DNA from: Glycine soja | Taxonomy: Eukaryota > Streptophyta > Magnoliopsida > Fabales > Fabaceae | DNA length: 64,000 nt | Direction of reading: 5' to 3' | NCBI RefSeq assembly: GCF_004193775.1 | Contig: NC_041016.1 | Span: forward strand, 45,818,767-45,882,766 | Part shown: positions 49,260 through 62,120 of the stretch, one piece after another | How the letters are laid out: each line of letters begins with the position of its first letter | Numbering within the stretch: the stretch's first letter is position 1 | The notes under the pieces: model-generated | The model's database searches: none | The model's input: only the letters and a program-made list of their open reading frames with translations | Told to the model about the DNA's origin: nothing | Made by a program: the position numbers and the translations under genes

Positions 49260-51264
49260 TTGGATATAATGGATGAGCTTCGTATGCTAAGAAATAACAG
49301 CAGAAACACCACTACTTAACCACAATTACGATGATGATCTCCTGTCTTCTATCATATTATTGTCTGCAACTTTTTCTTTATCATTGCATATTTTAATTTC
49401 TTTTCTTCCATTACAAAATGCAAGGTTTAGAAGAGTTTTTTTTTAACACATTACTAGTTAGCTTTTGTAGTTGATCTAATTTGTGTTTACATAGCAAAAA
49501 AATCTTAGAGTACATTAAAGAATCTTGAGCCGTTGTTCTCAATGATCAAGTTGGTAATATCATAGAGGTGGTCTTTATACTTTCTTCAAGAATTGACAAT
49601 CGATTTTGTAAGTAGAATAACTTTTCTAAAGATATGATAGTGAGGGTTTGCATCCATAATGTGGACTTATCATATGCTAAAGGTTTTAGGATTCCATACA
49701 ACCATATACATCTTGGATTCTTGTGACCATGTGCATTTGACTTTTTTCTTAAAAAATAACTTATTTTCTATCCAGAAGTCCCATATGTGCAATACAATTT
49801 TTCCAAATAAAAATCATATTTTTGTTATATTTTGTTTTCAAAAAGAAACTTTCATATAAACTATTATGCATAAATCAATATGGAGATTGTTGTGTTTATC
49901 TATTTTTTTATTTTTCAAAATCCTTTATGTTGAATAGAATGAATGAATGGCTAAAGATCAATCAATCATTGAAAAAAAGCCAAATGTACTATGATAAAAA
50001 TCCTAAGGATGATAAACATGACTTTATTGAGCCTAATGACCCAATTTTGCACACTAAATGAACATTGAGATGTACTCACATGTAGAGGTTCTATATGCAT
50101 GTATATTATTTCCATTTTAATTTATTGCGAAAAAATTCATTCTTCAACATCAGCGAAGCTATGTTAACACCCTTGGGATTTTTATCATAGTATATTTGGC
50201 TTTTTTCAATAACTCATAAGTCTTAAGCCATTCTCTCATTTTTATTTAGCATAAAAGATTTTGAAAAATCAAAAAACAGTTAAGCACAATCTCCATATAG
50301 ATTCATACAAAATATTTTATATGAAAGTTTCTATATGAAAAAAAAAACACTAGCATGTAACTTTTGTGTGGCTTGCATTGCACATCTAAGACAGTTAGGC
50401 TGAAAAATAGTCTTTGAAAATTGATAGTCAAATGCACACCAAACCACATGCATCCGAGATGTAATATGGTGGTAATTTTTTCATGTATGGAATTCTCACA
50501 CTTTCAACCAATGATAAGTCCACAATATTAATGTGAACCTTCTCTACACACTTTCATGTATGGAAACCATTGCACTTACAAAATGGTTTGTCAATTTTTG
50601 AACAAATCATAAAGACTCCTTTCATGATATTCACGGCTTGATCGTTGAACCAAAGCCTCAAAATTTTTCTAATGTCTCTATGTGTTTTCCTATGAAAATA
50701 TAATTGAGATTAACTGCAAGCTAACTGACAATGTTTTAAAAATATCACTTCTCAACCTTCCATTTTGTAATGTAAGAAAAGAAATCAAAAGTATGCAATG
50801 ATACAAAACAAGGAAAACAACAACTCCATATAGTATTACTTAAATTAAAATCAATCAATCTCTGCAAAATCATGTTTTGGTGCTAACAATAAAAAATAAA
50901 AATGAAGTTCAATTCATATGCATTGAAGCAAAGGAACTATGTATGGTTCTTAAAAGAAATAAGCAAACTAAATTGTCCTCTGTGATATTTGTACACATAA
51001 ATGTAAAGGAATAGAGAATTTTTTAGTTTTATGCTTCAGAATGTGATTAGATACAAAATAATATATATAATCTTAGAGTTTAAGTTTGAATTATCCTTCA
51101 ATATGATTCCAATGAAATGGACTGAAGAGAAAAAAAATACAAAACAAAATAAAACATCTAAATTAAAGGAAATGAAGAAAGTGGAAGAACAAAGGAGTGA
51201 GGAAAGAGAAACAAACTTCAGTTTGGAGGCACAGTTCGTTTGTTTTCTTCACCGTGGATGAATC
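49260..51264. repeat. Large inverted repeat, left arm, outer part
   Basis: Reverse complement of about 58830-60600. Examples: 50940-51080 pairs with 59020-59140, and 51100-51230 with 58840-58990. It also has its own inner palindrome centred near 50105: 49510-50090 pairs with 50115-50760, for example actatgataaaaatcctaagg against ccttgggatttttatcatagt. Confidence 0.8.
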
Positions 51265-51965
51265 TGTTAAAAAAATTAAAATAAAATAAAAGAAATAAAT
51301 CAGAAGAAAAAGCAAAGACTTGAATTAAATAATAAAATAACATTAGCAAAATAACTTTAATTGGTAACACATGAATCAACAATGCACTATATCATACAAT
51401 AAACACAAGGAAAAAATTAATTAGGGCAAGAAATAATTATCCTGGGTTAAAGCACGCAAATGTTATCCTTAGAGAGAAAACGCCCCCACTGCACTCGTAG
51501 GAAAATCTAATTGCGCTCCTCTCCCAAGATATGACAACTCGTTGGTTCCAATCGTGTGCAGCAAAAGGATCCCCGAACCTTTTGAACACTAATATTTTTG
51601 CTCTCAAAAATAAGTTTTTTTATAAGAGAAGGAAGAGAAAATTGTAGGGAGAAAGAAATCAGTTGCTCTACTTGTGTTTTCTAGAGAGGAGGAAAAGTAT
51701 ATATATAGGCATAGACCCCCTTATGCAACAACAAAAATCTAACCGTTGGAATCCAACTTACAGATATCAAAACAAACGTAACAACTTACATATGTAAAAA
51801 AAAACTTAATAAATTGCATTGACCTACTAAAACAAAATCTTAGAAAATATAAGAAATCTAATTTTACGTAACAGATTCTAAAATAAATATTCTATTTTAT
51901 AAAATGGAATTAATATAAGTAACATATATTTATAATTTTTAATTATAAAACAATATTTACTAACA
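51265..51965 (-). repeat. 3' LTR of copia element 2
   Basis: 701 bp running TGTTAAAAAAATT...ATTTACTAACA, similar throughout to the 643-bp LTRs of element 1. It has an extra stretch around 51767-51880, which is also present in the right LTR of this element. Confidence 0.9.
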
Positions 51966-53173
51966 TTCCCCCACATAATTTAAAATTATATATATATATA
52001 TATTAAAAATAATATGTATAGAAACATAAAAGAAAGAAAAAGCATGTGATATTGTATTTTAGTATAAGGAACCTTCCGGGTTTGAGCTTTATACCTAGTG
52101 TTTGTGAACTTTCACCCGAGAAAAATATAGTGACTTAATTGTCTTGAACTACACATTCTTTAACCGGATTTTAGTACACAACCCCTACAATATTGGCGTT
52201 CAATTAGGTTCTAATCAGTGGTAGCGTGTTACACGGCCTTGCACATGTATCTTATTTCGTGAGTGTCACTTAGAGATTAGCCCATATCTCACAGTAGCGG
52301 TCCTATCACCACACTCACTAGGTGAATCCTCAAAGAGTGGTTTGTGACCCACCCCTACAATAATTGTAATCGGATTCATTAAGAGGTAATTATTTCTACC
52401 AAAAGTACACATGTATAAATACCTTAACCTTAATATTGCCACAATTTATAATACATCTCATCATAGGAATGAGAAATGGAACAACACCGCCAAATTTTAT
52501 TTTGGTGTACTTTAGTCAACAAACAATTTCATTGTTACCCATTGAACTTCATTCATGGGATCACCAATCACACGAAGAAAGGTGTCCATTGTAGGAACTA
52601 AATAATGGGCTCTAGTCCCATTTCCCTCAACGACTCAAGTACTTGTTGACGCGTCAACCCTTTTGTAAATGGATCTGCAATATTGTTTTCTGACTTGATA
52701 AGGTCAAGAGAAATGACACCATGAGAAATTCAAATTTCTGATAGACTTATGTCTCACTCTTAAGTGTCTTTTTTTTCATTAAAATTTTTGCTAGTAACTT
52801 TAGGTATAGCAACTTGACTATCACAATGCATTGGAATTGGAGGTATAGGCTTATTCAACAATGAAAAATTGCATAATTTTTTTTTTAAGAAATCCAGCCT
52901 CACTAGTAGTAGTATCTAAGGCAATAATTTTTTATTTCATGTGAAATAATAGTTTGTGTAGTAGATTTTCATGATACTACACAACCAGATAAAGTAAAGA
53001 CATAAGCACTTGTCAATTTTGTTTCATGAAAATTAAAACTTCAATTTGTGTCACTAAACCCCTCAATTACTTCCTAATCTACCAATTGCATGTGCAATAT
53101 CAAGTAGGCCTAGAGAAGTTTGTCAAATGCTACAAAAACCATTAATTTGAGAATATTTATATGAAAAAATTAG

Positions 53174-56031
53174 TTGTTAAGTGCAGAGGAGTCTTGTGAT
53201 CGGAGTAACGGAAAAAGAGTTTCAACTAGACACACAACTTAATATTGAGAATCATATGCGAGATATCTTTTTCTCGATCTTTCGGCAAGTTTCGGGGATG
53301 AAACTTCTTTTAAGAGGGGTGGAATTGTAACATCCCATTCTTTTTCCCGCAGCTCACTAAACCTGTCTCGGAAAATTTGCGATCTCAAACTCATTCACTG
53401 TTGGATCGTCGTGAAATTTAAACACCAGGTTCACAACCCAATTCCGACCATTCTCACCGTTGGGAATTTCAAAATCATGTCTGAGCTTATAGGAAAATCA
53501 CTCGCATTATAGCCTTTTAATTTCCCGCAGAAACCCAAAACTGTCTTGGTAAAACTATGATCCCGGTTTCTTTAACCGTTGGATTTTCATGAAATTTGTA
53601 TATGTTGTTGGAAATTTAACTGCGCACACTTTTGCCGTTGGGATTTGCGAGATAATATTCTTGGAGGGAGAAAAAGGAATCGCATGAAGACAATACAAGT
53701 GGAGGTTTCAATCTCTTATCCGTCTCTCTGACGTTTGAGAATTCTATAGGAGCAGTCAGAGGAATAAATGAAGGATTCTCAGGGAACCGCTAGAGATGAT
53801 GCTATCACTGGCTGAAGACACACGTGAGTCCGCTCAGAGGTAAGGGATGAGTTATTCACAATTGGGGATTAGTGAGAACATGTGTAGGGATCCTTAGAGA
53901 TATCAATTGGAATGAGTTTTGGGGTGTTTTTGCAATTTTCAGTTTATCCTTATAATTATTACAGTGAATTATATATGTTTGACAGACCAATTGTTGTGAA
54001 ATTGATATGCTATTGTGTTGTGCGTGAACCCTATAAATCGAACATTTTTCTAATTAATATGAATTGATGAAATAAAGTAAGAAAAAATTTAGAGAGAGAT
54101 ATTGATTTTGTATTTTCTCTTTTTCTTGCTTTTTTTTTAGGTTTTTATATATAATTTAAAAAATTAATATCATAATTGAAATTGACCAAAGTGTTCATAT
54201 AATTATTTAGAATTTGTACATTGAAAGCTTACTTTGATATTTGTGATTCAATATGATGTATGCTAGCTTATATATATAGAGGTAGTTATTTATATTAATA
54301 ATTTATGTAAATAATATTGTAGAGTGTTATAGTATGATTCCAAAAATTATTAAGTGTTGGAGTTTGAGAATATTATGGTTAAATTTGATGAACATGTGTG
54401 TGTTGTATCTTATGAATATCATTAGGAATGTTATGAGATGGTTGATGTGATGTTATGAGATGTTAAAGTGTGGACATGATATTCAGTTGTGAATAAACGA
54501 ATGTGTTTAACACTTGATGTTACATTAATTATATTGTGAGCTATGAATTATACAATAACTCGACCAGTGTTTATGTGCAGTGTTAAAGAGAAAGTGTAGG
54601 TTCCTAGTTAGGAACCAGTGTTAAATTCTAGCGCAATTGTGTTAAACATGTTTGAAACATGAGTGTGAGGTCGTGGTATTGTATAATTCATGAGCAGTGC
54701 TTATAAATGAAATATGTGATGAATTATGGAATAATATGTTGCCTTGAGATTATAATATTGTTATTGAGATTGAGTAAAAGTGTAAAGTAGAACATATGTT
54801 GAATTGTGAGATTAGTGAAAGCATGTGATGATGGATTGTGACATTATGAGATGTGAAATTGTGAATGAGTTTTGGTTGTAAATAAGTGTGTGATTAACTC
54901 TTGATGTGAAATTACTTGTATTGTAAGCTATGAATTGTACAATAACCCGACCAGTGTTATCTTGAGAAAAATGTAAATGCGCAGTGTTAAAGAGAAAGTT
55001 GTAGGTTTCCTATTTAGGAACAAGTGTTAAAGAGAAAGTGTAGGTTTCCTATTTAGAAACCAGTGTTAAATTGTAGCGCAATATGTTGTACGTGTTTAAC
55101 ACACGAGTGTGAGGTCATGGGTATTGTAAAATTCATGAGCAGTGTCTGTGTGCTAAAATGATTTTAGGGGTTGGACCTGAATCAGGAGGGAGAGGCCCTG
55201 ACAGACTCTTCGGAGTGTAGGCCTTGGGGGTCACCGGGTTTGAGTGCTCCTTTAAGCCTATGCTGATCCCATATGGTTGGAGCATTCTGGCAAAACATCG
55301 TGACCCTGGCTGGTCTCCCTATGATCTTACTTAGTGAGAGTGACCTGACAAACTCATTGTGTGGTGTGTCTTGTTATGTACTCCTAAGCGCCCCAGGGTG
55401 GTTTTTCACTGACATGGTACCACATTGCATATAGGCTTGAGTCTTAGCATAACTGTCTCATGCACTTGCTAATTGTTTATTATGAAATTGATGTGTTATT
55501 ATGTCTTGATCAAAGCGTGTGATTCTTGTGTAATGTGATTGATGATTGAAAAGTGAACTTTGAATGACAAAGTGGTGGAATTACGTGAATTACGTGTAAC
55601 TAAGTTTTATTTGGTTTATATGATATGTATATCTAGTTGCATTGTTTCTCTATTAGTTAGGAATGTGATAACTCACTCCCCGTGTGTTGTTTGTGTTTGG
55701 ATCCTATGATGATCTTGAACTTTGTGTTCGAGGGAGCAGATGACTAGGTGAATTGCTTTAAGGAACCATGTGCTGAAGAACGTCGGGACACAATGCTCTG
55801 ATAGGATGTGGTATTGGGGTATAGGGTTTTATAGACGGCCTTGTTTGAGTTGAAGTGAATTTATTATTTATTTAGAAAAGTTTTATGATGATGTTAGAAA
55901 GGTGAATGTGAGCCTGCTACCCTCTTGAAAGTTTTGTATTTGAATATGTTTTAAAAACTTGAATTAAGTTTAATTTTTTTTAATTATTTTTTTTATTATT
56001 AGTACATATGTGTGGGGTAGAGGGTGTGACA
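53174..56031 (+). mobile_element. Ty3/gypsy 3' end with long LTR (Tekay-like), nested in copia 2
   Basis: 53174-53326 is the 3' end of a gypsy internal region, finishing in a purine-rich tract (ttttaagaggggtggaat). The LTR runs from TGTAACATCCC (53327) to ...GGGTGTGACA (56031), about 2.7 kb. A long LTR starting TGTAACAtcCC is typical of Tekay/Del chromoviruses. No second LTR, coding region or target duplication is present, so it arrived as, or was reduced to, a truncated piece. Confidence 0.75.
54525..55145 (+). repeat. Direct repeat inside the gypsy LTR
   Basis: A stretch of about 180-230 bp (tgtgagctatgaattatacaa to attcatgagcagtg) occurs at 54525-54705 and again at about 54915-55145, with agtgttaaagagaaagt repeated twice in the second copy. 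It is probably an LTR-internal tandem duplication of the family. Confidence 0.7.
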
Positions 56032-56099
56032 AAAAACATTTTCAAAGAGAGTGACATCGCTAGATTTCATAATAGTACCGTTAGAAATTTTAGACACAT

Positions 56100-56345
56100 C
56101 TAAATCAATAGCCAAGAATCTATCATTAGTACTATGCAAAGAATACTCAACCAACAATCAATAGTTTTTGGTCCAATTTTTCCTTTCTTATTAATAGGAA
56201 TGTTAACATTTACTAGACACTCCCACACTTTAAGATATTTCAAATTTGGTTCTCTTTTTCTCCATAGCTCATAAGTTTTTTTTTTCAATTTTTTATAAGG
56301 TACTCTATTAAGAATATGACATGCAAAATATAAAGTTTCACCCAA
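56100..56345 (-). pseudogene. Copia integrase C-terminal remnant (element 2)
   Basis: An 81-codon minus frame starts MGETLYFACHILNRVPYKKL, followed by YELWRKREPNLKYLKVWECL and KKGKIGPKTIDC. This is the standard end of the copia integrase (ACYILNRVP..K...PYELW..R.PNL.YL.VWGC). The catalytic core is not present upstream in frame. Confidence 0.8.
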
Positions 56346-56920
56346 GTGTTCATTTTATTGTTATGTGTGTCGTATTTTCACATGTTTATTTTTTGTAGCA
56401 AGGAGCTACATATATAGAGGCAACCAGTCACCAACGTGTAGCAACAAAATACTTGCAACAATAATGTTAAAAAATAAATAAAAACCAAACAACAAAATTT
56501 CTAATTTTAAAGACTTGTAACATTCACAAATGAATTTGACCAAATAAAAGATAGTTTCCTCACATAGGGAATGGAAGTAGTGGGATGCTTTTAGTTTTTC
56601 ATGGAAAATAATTCTAAAAGCATTTTATCTTTAAAAAAACAATATTGACAAAGAAAATATATTTTCATTTTAAATTTCAAATTATAAGAAAATATTTTTC
56701 AACAATCTCCTACTAATTCAAAATTTAAGGAAATGAAATAATATAATAAAAATATTTTTAATGGAACATAATGATGCATTGTGTTTTCACCCGTAAATTT
56801 TTTAGGCTAACCAGAAAAGGACCTAATCATATCCATGACAAACATTTTGATAAGACATAATGCTATTGCACAAAAGACAAGACTATGCAAGAAAAAAGTA
56901 CACATTTTTCTCTCTATGAC

Positions 56921-57623
56921 TGTTAGAAAAATTAAAATAAAAAAGAAGAAAATGCAAAGCCTTGAATTAAATAACAAAATAACATTAGCAAAATAACTTT
57001 AATTGGCAACACATGAATCAACAATGCACTATATCATACAATAAACACAAGGAAAAAATAAATTAGGGGAAGAAATAATTAGCCTGGGTTAAAGCGTGCA
57101 AATGTTATCCTTAGAGAGAAAATGCCCCCACTACACTGGTAGGAAAATCTAATTGCGCTCCTTTCCCAAGATACGACAACCCGTTGGTTTCGATCGTGTA
57201 CAGCAAAAGGATTCGCGAACCTTTCGAACACTAATGTTCTTGCTCTCATAAATAAGTTTTTTATGATAGAAGGAAGAGAAAATTTTAGGGAGAAAGAAAT
57301 CAGATTGTTGCTCAGATTGTTGTTGTGCTTGTGTTTTCTAGAGATGAGGAAAGAGATATATATAGGCATAGACCCCCTTATGCAACAACAAAAATCTGAC
57401 CGTTGGAACCCAACTTATAGATATCAAAACAAATGTAACAACTTACATATGTCAAAATAAACTTAACAAATTGCATTGACCTGTTAAAACAAAATCTTAG
57501 AAAATATAAGAAATTTAATTTTACGTAACAGATTCTAAAATAAATATTTTATTTTATAAAATAGAATTAATATAAGTAATATATATTTATAAATTTTAAA
57601 TTATAAAACAATATTTACTAAAA
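56921..57623 (-). repeat. 5' LTR of copia element 2
   Basis: 703 bp, TGTTAGAAAAATT...ATTTACTAAAA, followed by GAATC. It carries a shared but meaningless 96-codon minus frame (57079-57369). The final CA is mutated to AA. Confidence 0.9.
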
Positions 57624-58085
57624 GAATCAAAGGAGAAAGAGGTGAGAAAAGTAATCAAGAGAGTAATTTGAACGAAGACATTAAATAAGTGTAAGACTCT
57701 TTAGAAGTGAGTCTACCTTCTTCCAACAGTGCAAAATTTGTAGTGTCTTTTTGTGTGCATGTTATTGATCCCTCTTTTCTAAGTACCATGAGGGGACCAC
57801 CTCTCTCAACAACATTTTTTCATAATAATAAGAATAACAATATTTAAAGCTGAGTTGGCCTTTTACTTCTACTTTGTCATTTCTGATGGGGGACCACCAC
57901 TCTCAATGACAATGCTTTTTTCATAACAAGAAGAGTAATGCTTTTAAAAGATGAAATGACATTTTGCAACCATTGAATAATTTTTCATGTCATTTATTCC
58001 ATGAGTTACTTATCCCTCCTTTCTAAGTACCGCATGAGGGCCACCACTCCTAAAGACAACATTTTTTCGTAATAACATTATGTCA
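57624..58085. repeat. Large inverted repeat, left arm, inner part
   Basis: Continuation of the left arm after copia element 2. It pairs with about 58325-58830; for example catgagttacttatccctcc at 57999 pairs with ggaaggataagtaactcatg at 58391. Module motifs (ctaagtaccgcatgagggcc) recur at 415, 46440 and 58022. Confidence 0.75.
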
Positions 58086-58324
58086 AGTGGTTAGGTGATG
58101 CAAGCAGTCTTGATATTGATTGATAATGCCTTAATGAGCCCTTATCTTTCTGGGTGTATGTTGTTAGTAAGCTTATTTCTCTCTTGATGCATGAATTAGT
58201 GTTGTGGAAGCCTTTGAACCGTATACATATACATAATTTTATAGTTTTTAATTAATTTTTACCGATAAAAATATGCTTAGTACAACTATGTAAGAAAATG
58301 TGTTCATAGTCCATATCAAATTAA
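58086..58324. other. Loop between the arms of the large inverted repeat
   Basis: About 240 bp of AT-rich sequence. Part of it (58200-58324) matches 480-600 of copy A in inverted orientation. No gene is seen. Confidence 0.5.
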
Positions 58325-60625
58325 TGTCAAATGTTATTATGAAAAGATGTTGTCATTGAAAGTGGTGGTCCTCATGTGGTACTTAGAAAGGAAGGATAAG
58401 TAACTCATGCAATAAACGACACCCAAAATTACTCAAGGGTCACAAAAGGTCATCTCACCTTTTAAAAGTGTTACTCTTATTATTATGAAAAAAGCATTGA
58501 CATTGAGTGTTGTGGTCCCCACACCGGACTTAAAAAGCAGAGATTAGTAACTCATGCATGAAACGACACCTGAAACGACAAAGTGCAAGCAAAAGGCAAA
58601 CTCATCTTTAAATATTGTTATTCTTATCATTATGAAAAAAACGTTGTTGTCGGGAGAGGTGGTCCACTCGTGGTACTTAAAAAAGATGGATCAGTAACAT
58701 GCGCACAAAAAGACTTTATAAATTTTTGTAGTGCTAGAAGGCAGATTCACTTCCGAAGAGCCTTACACTTATTTAATGTCTTTGTTCAATTTACTCTCTT
58801 CATTACTTTTCTGACCTCTTTCTACTTTGATTCATTCATGGTGAAAAAACAACTAATTGTGCCTCCAAACTTAAAAGTTGGTTTCTCTTTCCTCACTCCT
58901 TTGTTCTTCAAATTTCTTTATTTCCTTTAATTTAGATGCTTTATTTTGTTTTGTGTGTTTTTTCTCTCATTCCATTTCATTTGAAATCATATTGAAGGAT
59001 ATTTCAAACTTGAACTCTAAGATTATATATATTATTTTGTATCTAATCTCATTCTGAAGCATAAAACTAAACAATTATCTATTCCTTTACATTTATGTGT
59101 ACAAATATCACACACAATATTTAAGTTTGCTTAACATATTGTCAGTTAGCTTGCAGTTAATTTCAATTGTATTTTCATAGGAAAAACATAGAGACTTTGG
59201 AAAAAATTTGAGCCTTTGGTTTAATGATCAAGCTGCTAATATCATAAAAGGAGTCTTTATGCTTTCTTCAAGAATTGACAAACCATTTTGTAAGTACAAT
59301 GGTTTCAATTCATGAAAGCATGTAGAAAAGGTTCACATCAATATTGTGGGCTTATCATTGGTTGAAAGAGTGAGGATTCCATACATGAAAAAATTACCAC
59401 CATATTACATTTTGGATACATGTGGTTTGATGAGCATTTCACTTTCAATTTTCAAAGACTATTTTTCGGCCTAGATGTCTTAGATGTGCAATGTTGGCCA
59501 GACAAAAGTTACATGCTTGTATTTTGTTTTTCAAATAGAAACTTGCATATATGGAGATTGTGCTTAACTATTTTTTGATTTTTCAAAATCTTTCATGCTT
59601 AATAAAAATGAGATAATGGCTCAAGATCTTTGAGTTATTGGAAAAAACCAAATATATTATGATAAAAACCCTAAGTATGTAAACATGGCTTCGCTAATGT
59701 TGAAGACTGAATTTTTGTGCAATAAATTAAAATGCAAATAATATACTTGCATATAGAACTTCTACATGCGAGTACATCTCCATGTTCATTTAGTGTGCAA
59801 AATTGGGTCTTGTGGTTCAATAAAGTCTATTTAACATCCTTCGGATATTTATCGTAGTACATTTGGCTTTTACCAATGACTTATTGATCTTTAACCATTC
59901 ATTCATTCTATTCAAAATACAAGATTTAGAAAAATAAAAAATTAGATAAACACAATAATCTCCATTTTAATTTATACATAATATTTTATAATAAAGTTTC
60001 TTTTTCAAAACAGAATTTAACAAAAATATTGTTTTTCTTTGGCAAAATTGTATTACACATATGGAACATCGGGACAGAAAATTAGTTTTTTTAAGCAAAA
60101 TGTCAAATGCACATGGCCACATGTATCCAAGATGTATATGGTGGCAATTTTTCCGTGTATGGAATCCTAATACTTTTAGCAAATGATAAGTCCACATTAT
60201 TGATGTGAAACCTCTATCATATCTTTAGGAAAACCATTGTACTACCAAATGGATTGTCAATTCTTGAAGAAAGCATCAAGACCAAGTTGATCATTTAGAA
60301 TAAAGGCTCAAGAGTCTTCCAATGTACTCTTTAAAAAAAATTTCTACTATGTCAACGCAACTTAGATCAACTGCAAAAGCTAACTAGTAATGTGTTAAAC
60401 AAAAACAAACTCTTCTCATCCTTTCATTTTGTAATGGAAGAAAACAAATTAAAATATGCAATGATGAGGAAAAAGTTACATGCAATAATAAAATAGAAGA
60501 CAGGAGATCATCATCGTAATTCTAGTAAAGTAGTGGTGTTTCTACTCTTATTTCTTAGCATAGGAAGTTCATCCATTGATGAGGCCATTTTTGTATTTCA
60601 TGCAATATTTTCAAATTCACACATG
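58325..60625. repeat. Large inverted repeat, right arm (repeat copy C)
   Basis: Reverse complement of the left arm without the copia insertion. Around 58826 it reads gattcattcatggtg, the single GAATC empty site on the opposite strand. An inner palindrome is centred near 59765 (59200-59755 against 59775-60330). The outer end matches 3085-3180 of copy A inverted. A 115-codon frame at 58583-58930 is not a recognisable gene. Confidence 0.8.
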
Positions 60626-60642
60626 CAAAAGGCGCATACAAC

Positions 60643-60875
60643 GACGGTTGTAAAGGACATTCAAAGATGGTTTTGAACCGTCTTTGAAGTCAACATTGTT
60701 GATAGTCTTTGAAAAGGATATCCATCTAAAAAGGTTTTTAGCTAAAAACCGTCTTAAAATATTATCTTTCTGAGACGATTTTTTGAAAATCATCTTAAAA
60801 AATTAGCCTTTTAAGATGGTTCTTAGAAGGATACCCTTTTGAGACGGTTTGTCAGACAACCATCTTATAATTTTT
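60643..60875. repeat. CACTA-like subterminal hairpin cluster
   Basis: Short inverted motifs AAGACGGTT / AACCGTCTT and variants recur, including tttttagctaaaaa between matching arms. This is the style of CACTA subterminal regions. No CACTA terminus is visible beside it, so it is probably a remnant. Confidence 0.5.
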
Positions 60876-62120
60876 TTTAAAAAAATTAAATAAAGAAAAT
60901 ATTATTATTAAAAATTATATATACATATATATTACAAATATTTTAATATTTTTTTAAACCCAAAAATTTCATATTTCATGCACAACAGCGTATAAAAATT
61001 TTATATTATTTTTAAATAAAAAATTTATATTAAATCAACACAAATTGGGTAACAAATGAATTTTGTAAAATATGCCAACTTGTAACAAAAAAATTTTCAA
61101 CTACCTATGTGCACACACATAATGCATGGATTCATTATCTCAAATTTTGGTAGTAAAATATTACTATATTCTTTATCTAATAAAACTAAGTAATTAATAT
61201 ATAGATATTATGTACATCAACAAAATATGATGATGCATCAGACTTTTGGAATTTTATGTTGATATTATTATACACATACATCATATATATATTTTCTCTC
61301 GAATATGAACATGTATTGGTGTTCATTGTGTGGTGGCACATGTTTCCAAACCAATCAAACGAATGAACATAAAAGATATATTTCTAATTCTTTTTTAAAT
61401 ACTCTTCTGAAGTCTCTCAAACCACAACTCAAACATACACGGTATTATTTTCTAAAGATAATTCTATTTAAAATATGAGTTTAATAAATATGTATTGTCC
61501 TACTAATATAAAAAGTTTTATATTATTATTTAATTATAATAATTGACTATTGTGTGTACCTTACATATTGAGGGCTAGCGCGAGTGTAAAAGCCCACGTT
61601 CAAGCAACTTCCAGTGTTATGCAAATTTTATCAAACATGAAAGCTTTAATTTAGAAGAGTATTAGCAATCACCTTTTAACCTATAGTTTTAGATACACTT
61701 ATCTTATTATTATTAAAATTTATTCAAAATTACAAAATCATGTGAGTAAAATATATTAAATAAAAAAGTGAGACTCATTAAATATTTATGTTTTTAATAA
61801 ATATTAATCAATAATAAAAAAAATATGTTCTAAAAATATATTATATTACAAAGTATGATGTTGACGTTTCTCTTTACTTTAAGACCATTTTTAATCTTCT
61901 ATCATCATCGAGTTAAATTCTTCACTTTTCAAGTGAAACAATGGAGTAAGAAATCTAACTGTATCATTTCCCCTTCACTGTGTTCCATCTATAGAATTCA
62001 GTAATGAAATTTCGTGTGAGTTGTGCTAGACTGCCAAGAGAAAATAATGCCTAGAATATTGCAAAATTATGCTCATGTTTTCATATATATTATATTTAAA
62101 TTAAATTCAAATAGTCATAC
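60876..62120. other. AT-rich sequence, no recognised gene
   Basis: Very AT-rich to about 61870. The minus-strand gene to the right should continue here (donor at 62120), but I could not recognise its next exon. Confidence 0.4.

Larger units (their letters stand above)
45425..50400. repeat. Composite dispersed repeat, copy B
   Basis: Direct paralogue of window positions about 1121-3600. It differs from A by a copia fragment (about 45905-46250), a hAT MITE (46770-47147) and extra AT-rich DNA at 47.25-47.56 kb and 48.1-48.9 kb. No gene is seen. Short frames at 46750-47178 and 47880-48119 are composition artefacts. The right part (49260 on) is also one arm of the large inverted repeat. Confidence 0.6.
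51265..57623 (-). mobile_element. Ty1/copia LTR retrotransposon 2, split by a gypsy fragment
   Basis: Same family as element 1. Left LTR 51265-51965 (701 bp), right LTR 56921-57623 (703 bp), target duplication GAATC at 51260-51264 and 57624-57628. The right LTR ends ...ctaaaa instead of ...ctaaca. The polypurine tract at 51966 (plus strand ttcccccacataat) gives minus orientation. The LTRs are clearly more diverged from each other than in element 1, so it is older. Integrase sequence survives at 56100-56345. About 430 bp covering the RT core (equivalent to 29155-29590) is replaced by a gypsy 3' end (53174-56031). Confidence 0.92.

Noticed and set aside
58583..58930. 115-codon plus frame in repeat copy C
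   Set aside because: It is antisense to non-coding repeat sequence in the other arm, which is not open in the equivalent frame.
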